From positions 1 through 64,000 of the forward strand of contig JAHBSM010000007.1 in the NCBI GenBank assembly GCA_019639115.1: a stretch of DNA of 64,000 nucleotides, given 5' to 3'. The translations under genes were made by a program, and so were the position numbers. The DNA comes from Acidobacteriota bacterium (lineage in GTDB: Bacteria; Acidobacteriota; Blastocatellia; Pyrinomonadales; Pyrinomonadaceae). Below the pieces are notes generated by a model. It searched no databases and was not told the origin of the DNA. It worked only from the letters and a program-made list of their open reading frames with translations. Of this stretch, positions 63,681-64,000 are shown one piece after another. Position 1 is the stretch's first letter, and each line of letters starts with the position of its first letter.

Positions 63681-64000
63681 ATGTCTGATCCCTTTTTGCT
63701 TGCAGGAGCCACCTTCAATTCCCGCCTAATAATCGGCACGGGGAAATATCGTTCGCACGACGAGATGAAAGCCGCCCACAGGGCGTCGGGCGCCGAGATG
63801 GTGACCGTTGCGGTCAATCGTGTGCCGCTCGACGGCTCGGGCGGCTCGTTCCTTGATCATATCGATCCGTCGATGCGTATCCTGCCCAATACGGCCGGTT
63901 GTTACGACGCGGACCACGCGATCCGCACGGCGCGTCTTGCCCGTGAGGCGTTAGGTACCGAATGGATCAAGCTCGAGGTCATCGGCGATCCGGTGACGCT
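63681..64000 (+). CDS. thiG: Thiazole synthase ThiG, 5' part (runs off right edge)
   Basis: ThiG forms the thiazole phosphate from DXP, dehydroglycine and ThiS-thiocarboxylate. The window holds about 106 residues: the start MSDPFLLAGATFNSRLIIGT, then GKYRSHDEM and the SGAEMVTVAVNRVPL segment with RILPNTAGCYDADHAIRTA. The rest lies beyond base 64000. Confidence 0.95.
   Translation, partial: MSDPFLLAGATFNSRLIIGTGKYRSHDEMKAAHRASGAEMVTVAVNRVPLDGSGGSFLDHIDPSMRILPNTAGCYDADHAIRTARLAREALGTEWIKLEVIGDPVT

Overview
The window comes from the chromosome of a Gram-negative, aerobically respiring bacterium with moderately high GC. MurA, a heptosyltransferase-like GT9 enzyme, lipoproteins with lipoboxes, an ECF S component and a 14-gene-type complex I cluster all point that way. 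The gene style suggests Acidobacteriota, class Blastocatellia: paired ATP synthase b and b' genes, a split ATP synthase, and a conserved two-ended protein at 62553-63392. That placement is an inference from gene content and cannot be proved here. No rRNA, tRNA, CRISPR array or complete mobile element was seen.

Layout. (1) 1-2840 is an accessory graveyard on the minus strand. It holds an RHS-repeat fragment, a small gene overlapped ATGA-fashion by a probable RHS toxin tip, a broken IS256-type transposase, a frameshifted orphan gene, and RHS core and tip debris that abuts the stop codon of rnhB. (2) 2841-7949 is the classical translation and secretion operon, read leftward as ffh-rpsP-khpA-rimM-trmD-rplS-(ABM-fold protein)-rnhB. 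(3) 8011-11922 holds a GT9 glycosyltransferase, a Trm112-like protein, a lipoprotein, an SPFH/zinc-ribbon protein and small membrane proteins. (4) 12067-16165 is the F1 stalk cluster atpF'-atpF-atpH-atpA-atpG. The F0 genes atpZ-atpI-atpB-atpE sit apart at 35472-37805, and atpD/atpC are not in the window. (5) 16391-34102 is housekeeping and envelope metabolism: xth, an ECF S component, aldehyde dehydrogenase, a strikingly N-truncated alanyl-tRNA synthetase, a cystatin-like secreted protein, transketolase with an FGGY kinase, folA, a sigma-54 activator, a TPR lipoprotein, a HIT protein and murA. (6) 34269-45570 holds a GT2 enzyme, the F0 genes, NfeD, a PP2C phosphatase, metB with a divergent LysR regulator, PilZ, a carboxylate-amine ligase and a class I amidotransferase. 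(7) 45584-62275 is a leftward complex I operon, nuoA-B-C-D-E-F-[LCAT-like lipase]-[bTHX]-G-H-J-K-L-[SH3-like]-M-N, with no nuoI. (8) 62553-64000 is a conserved protein followed by thiS and the start of thiG.

The window is dominated by energy conversion (complex I and ATP synthase) and translation. The least conventional items are the alanyl-tRNA synthetase lacking its catalytic domain, the complex I operon lacking nuoI but carrying a lipase-like gene and a ribosomal protein gene, and the decaying RHS toxin locus. I did not find a convincing wholly new defence or mobile system.
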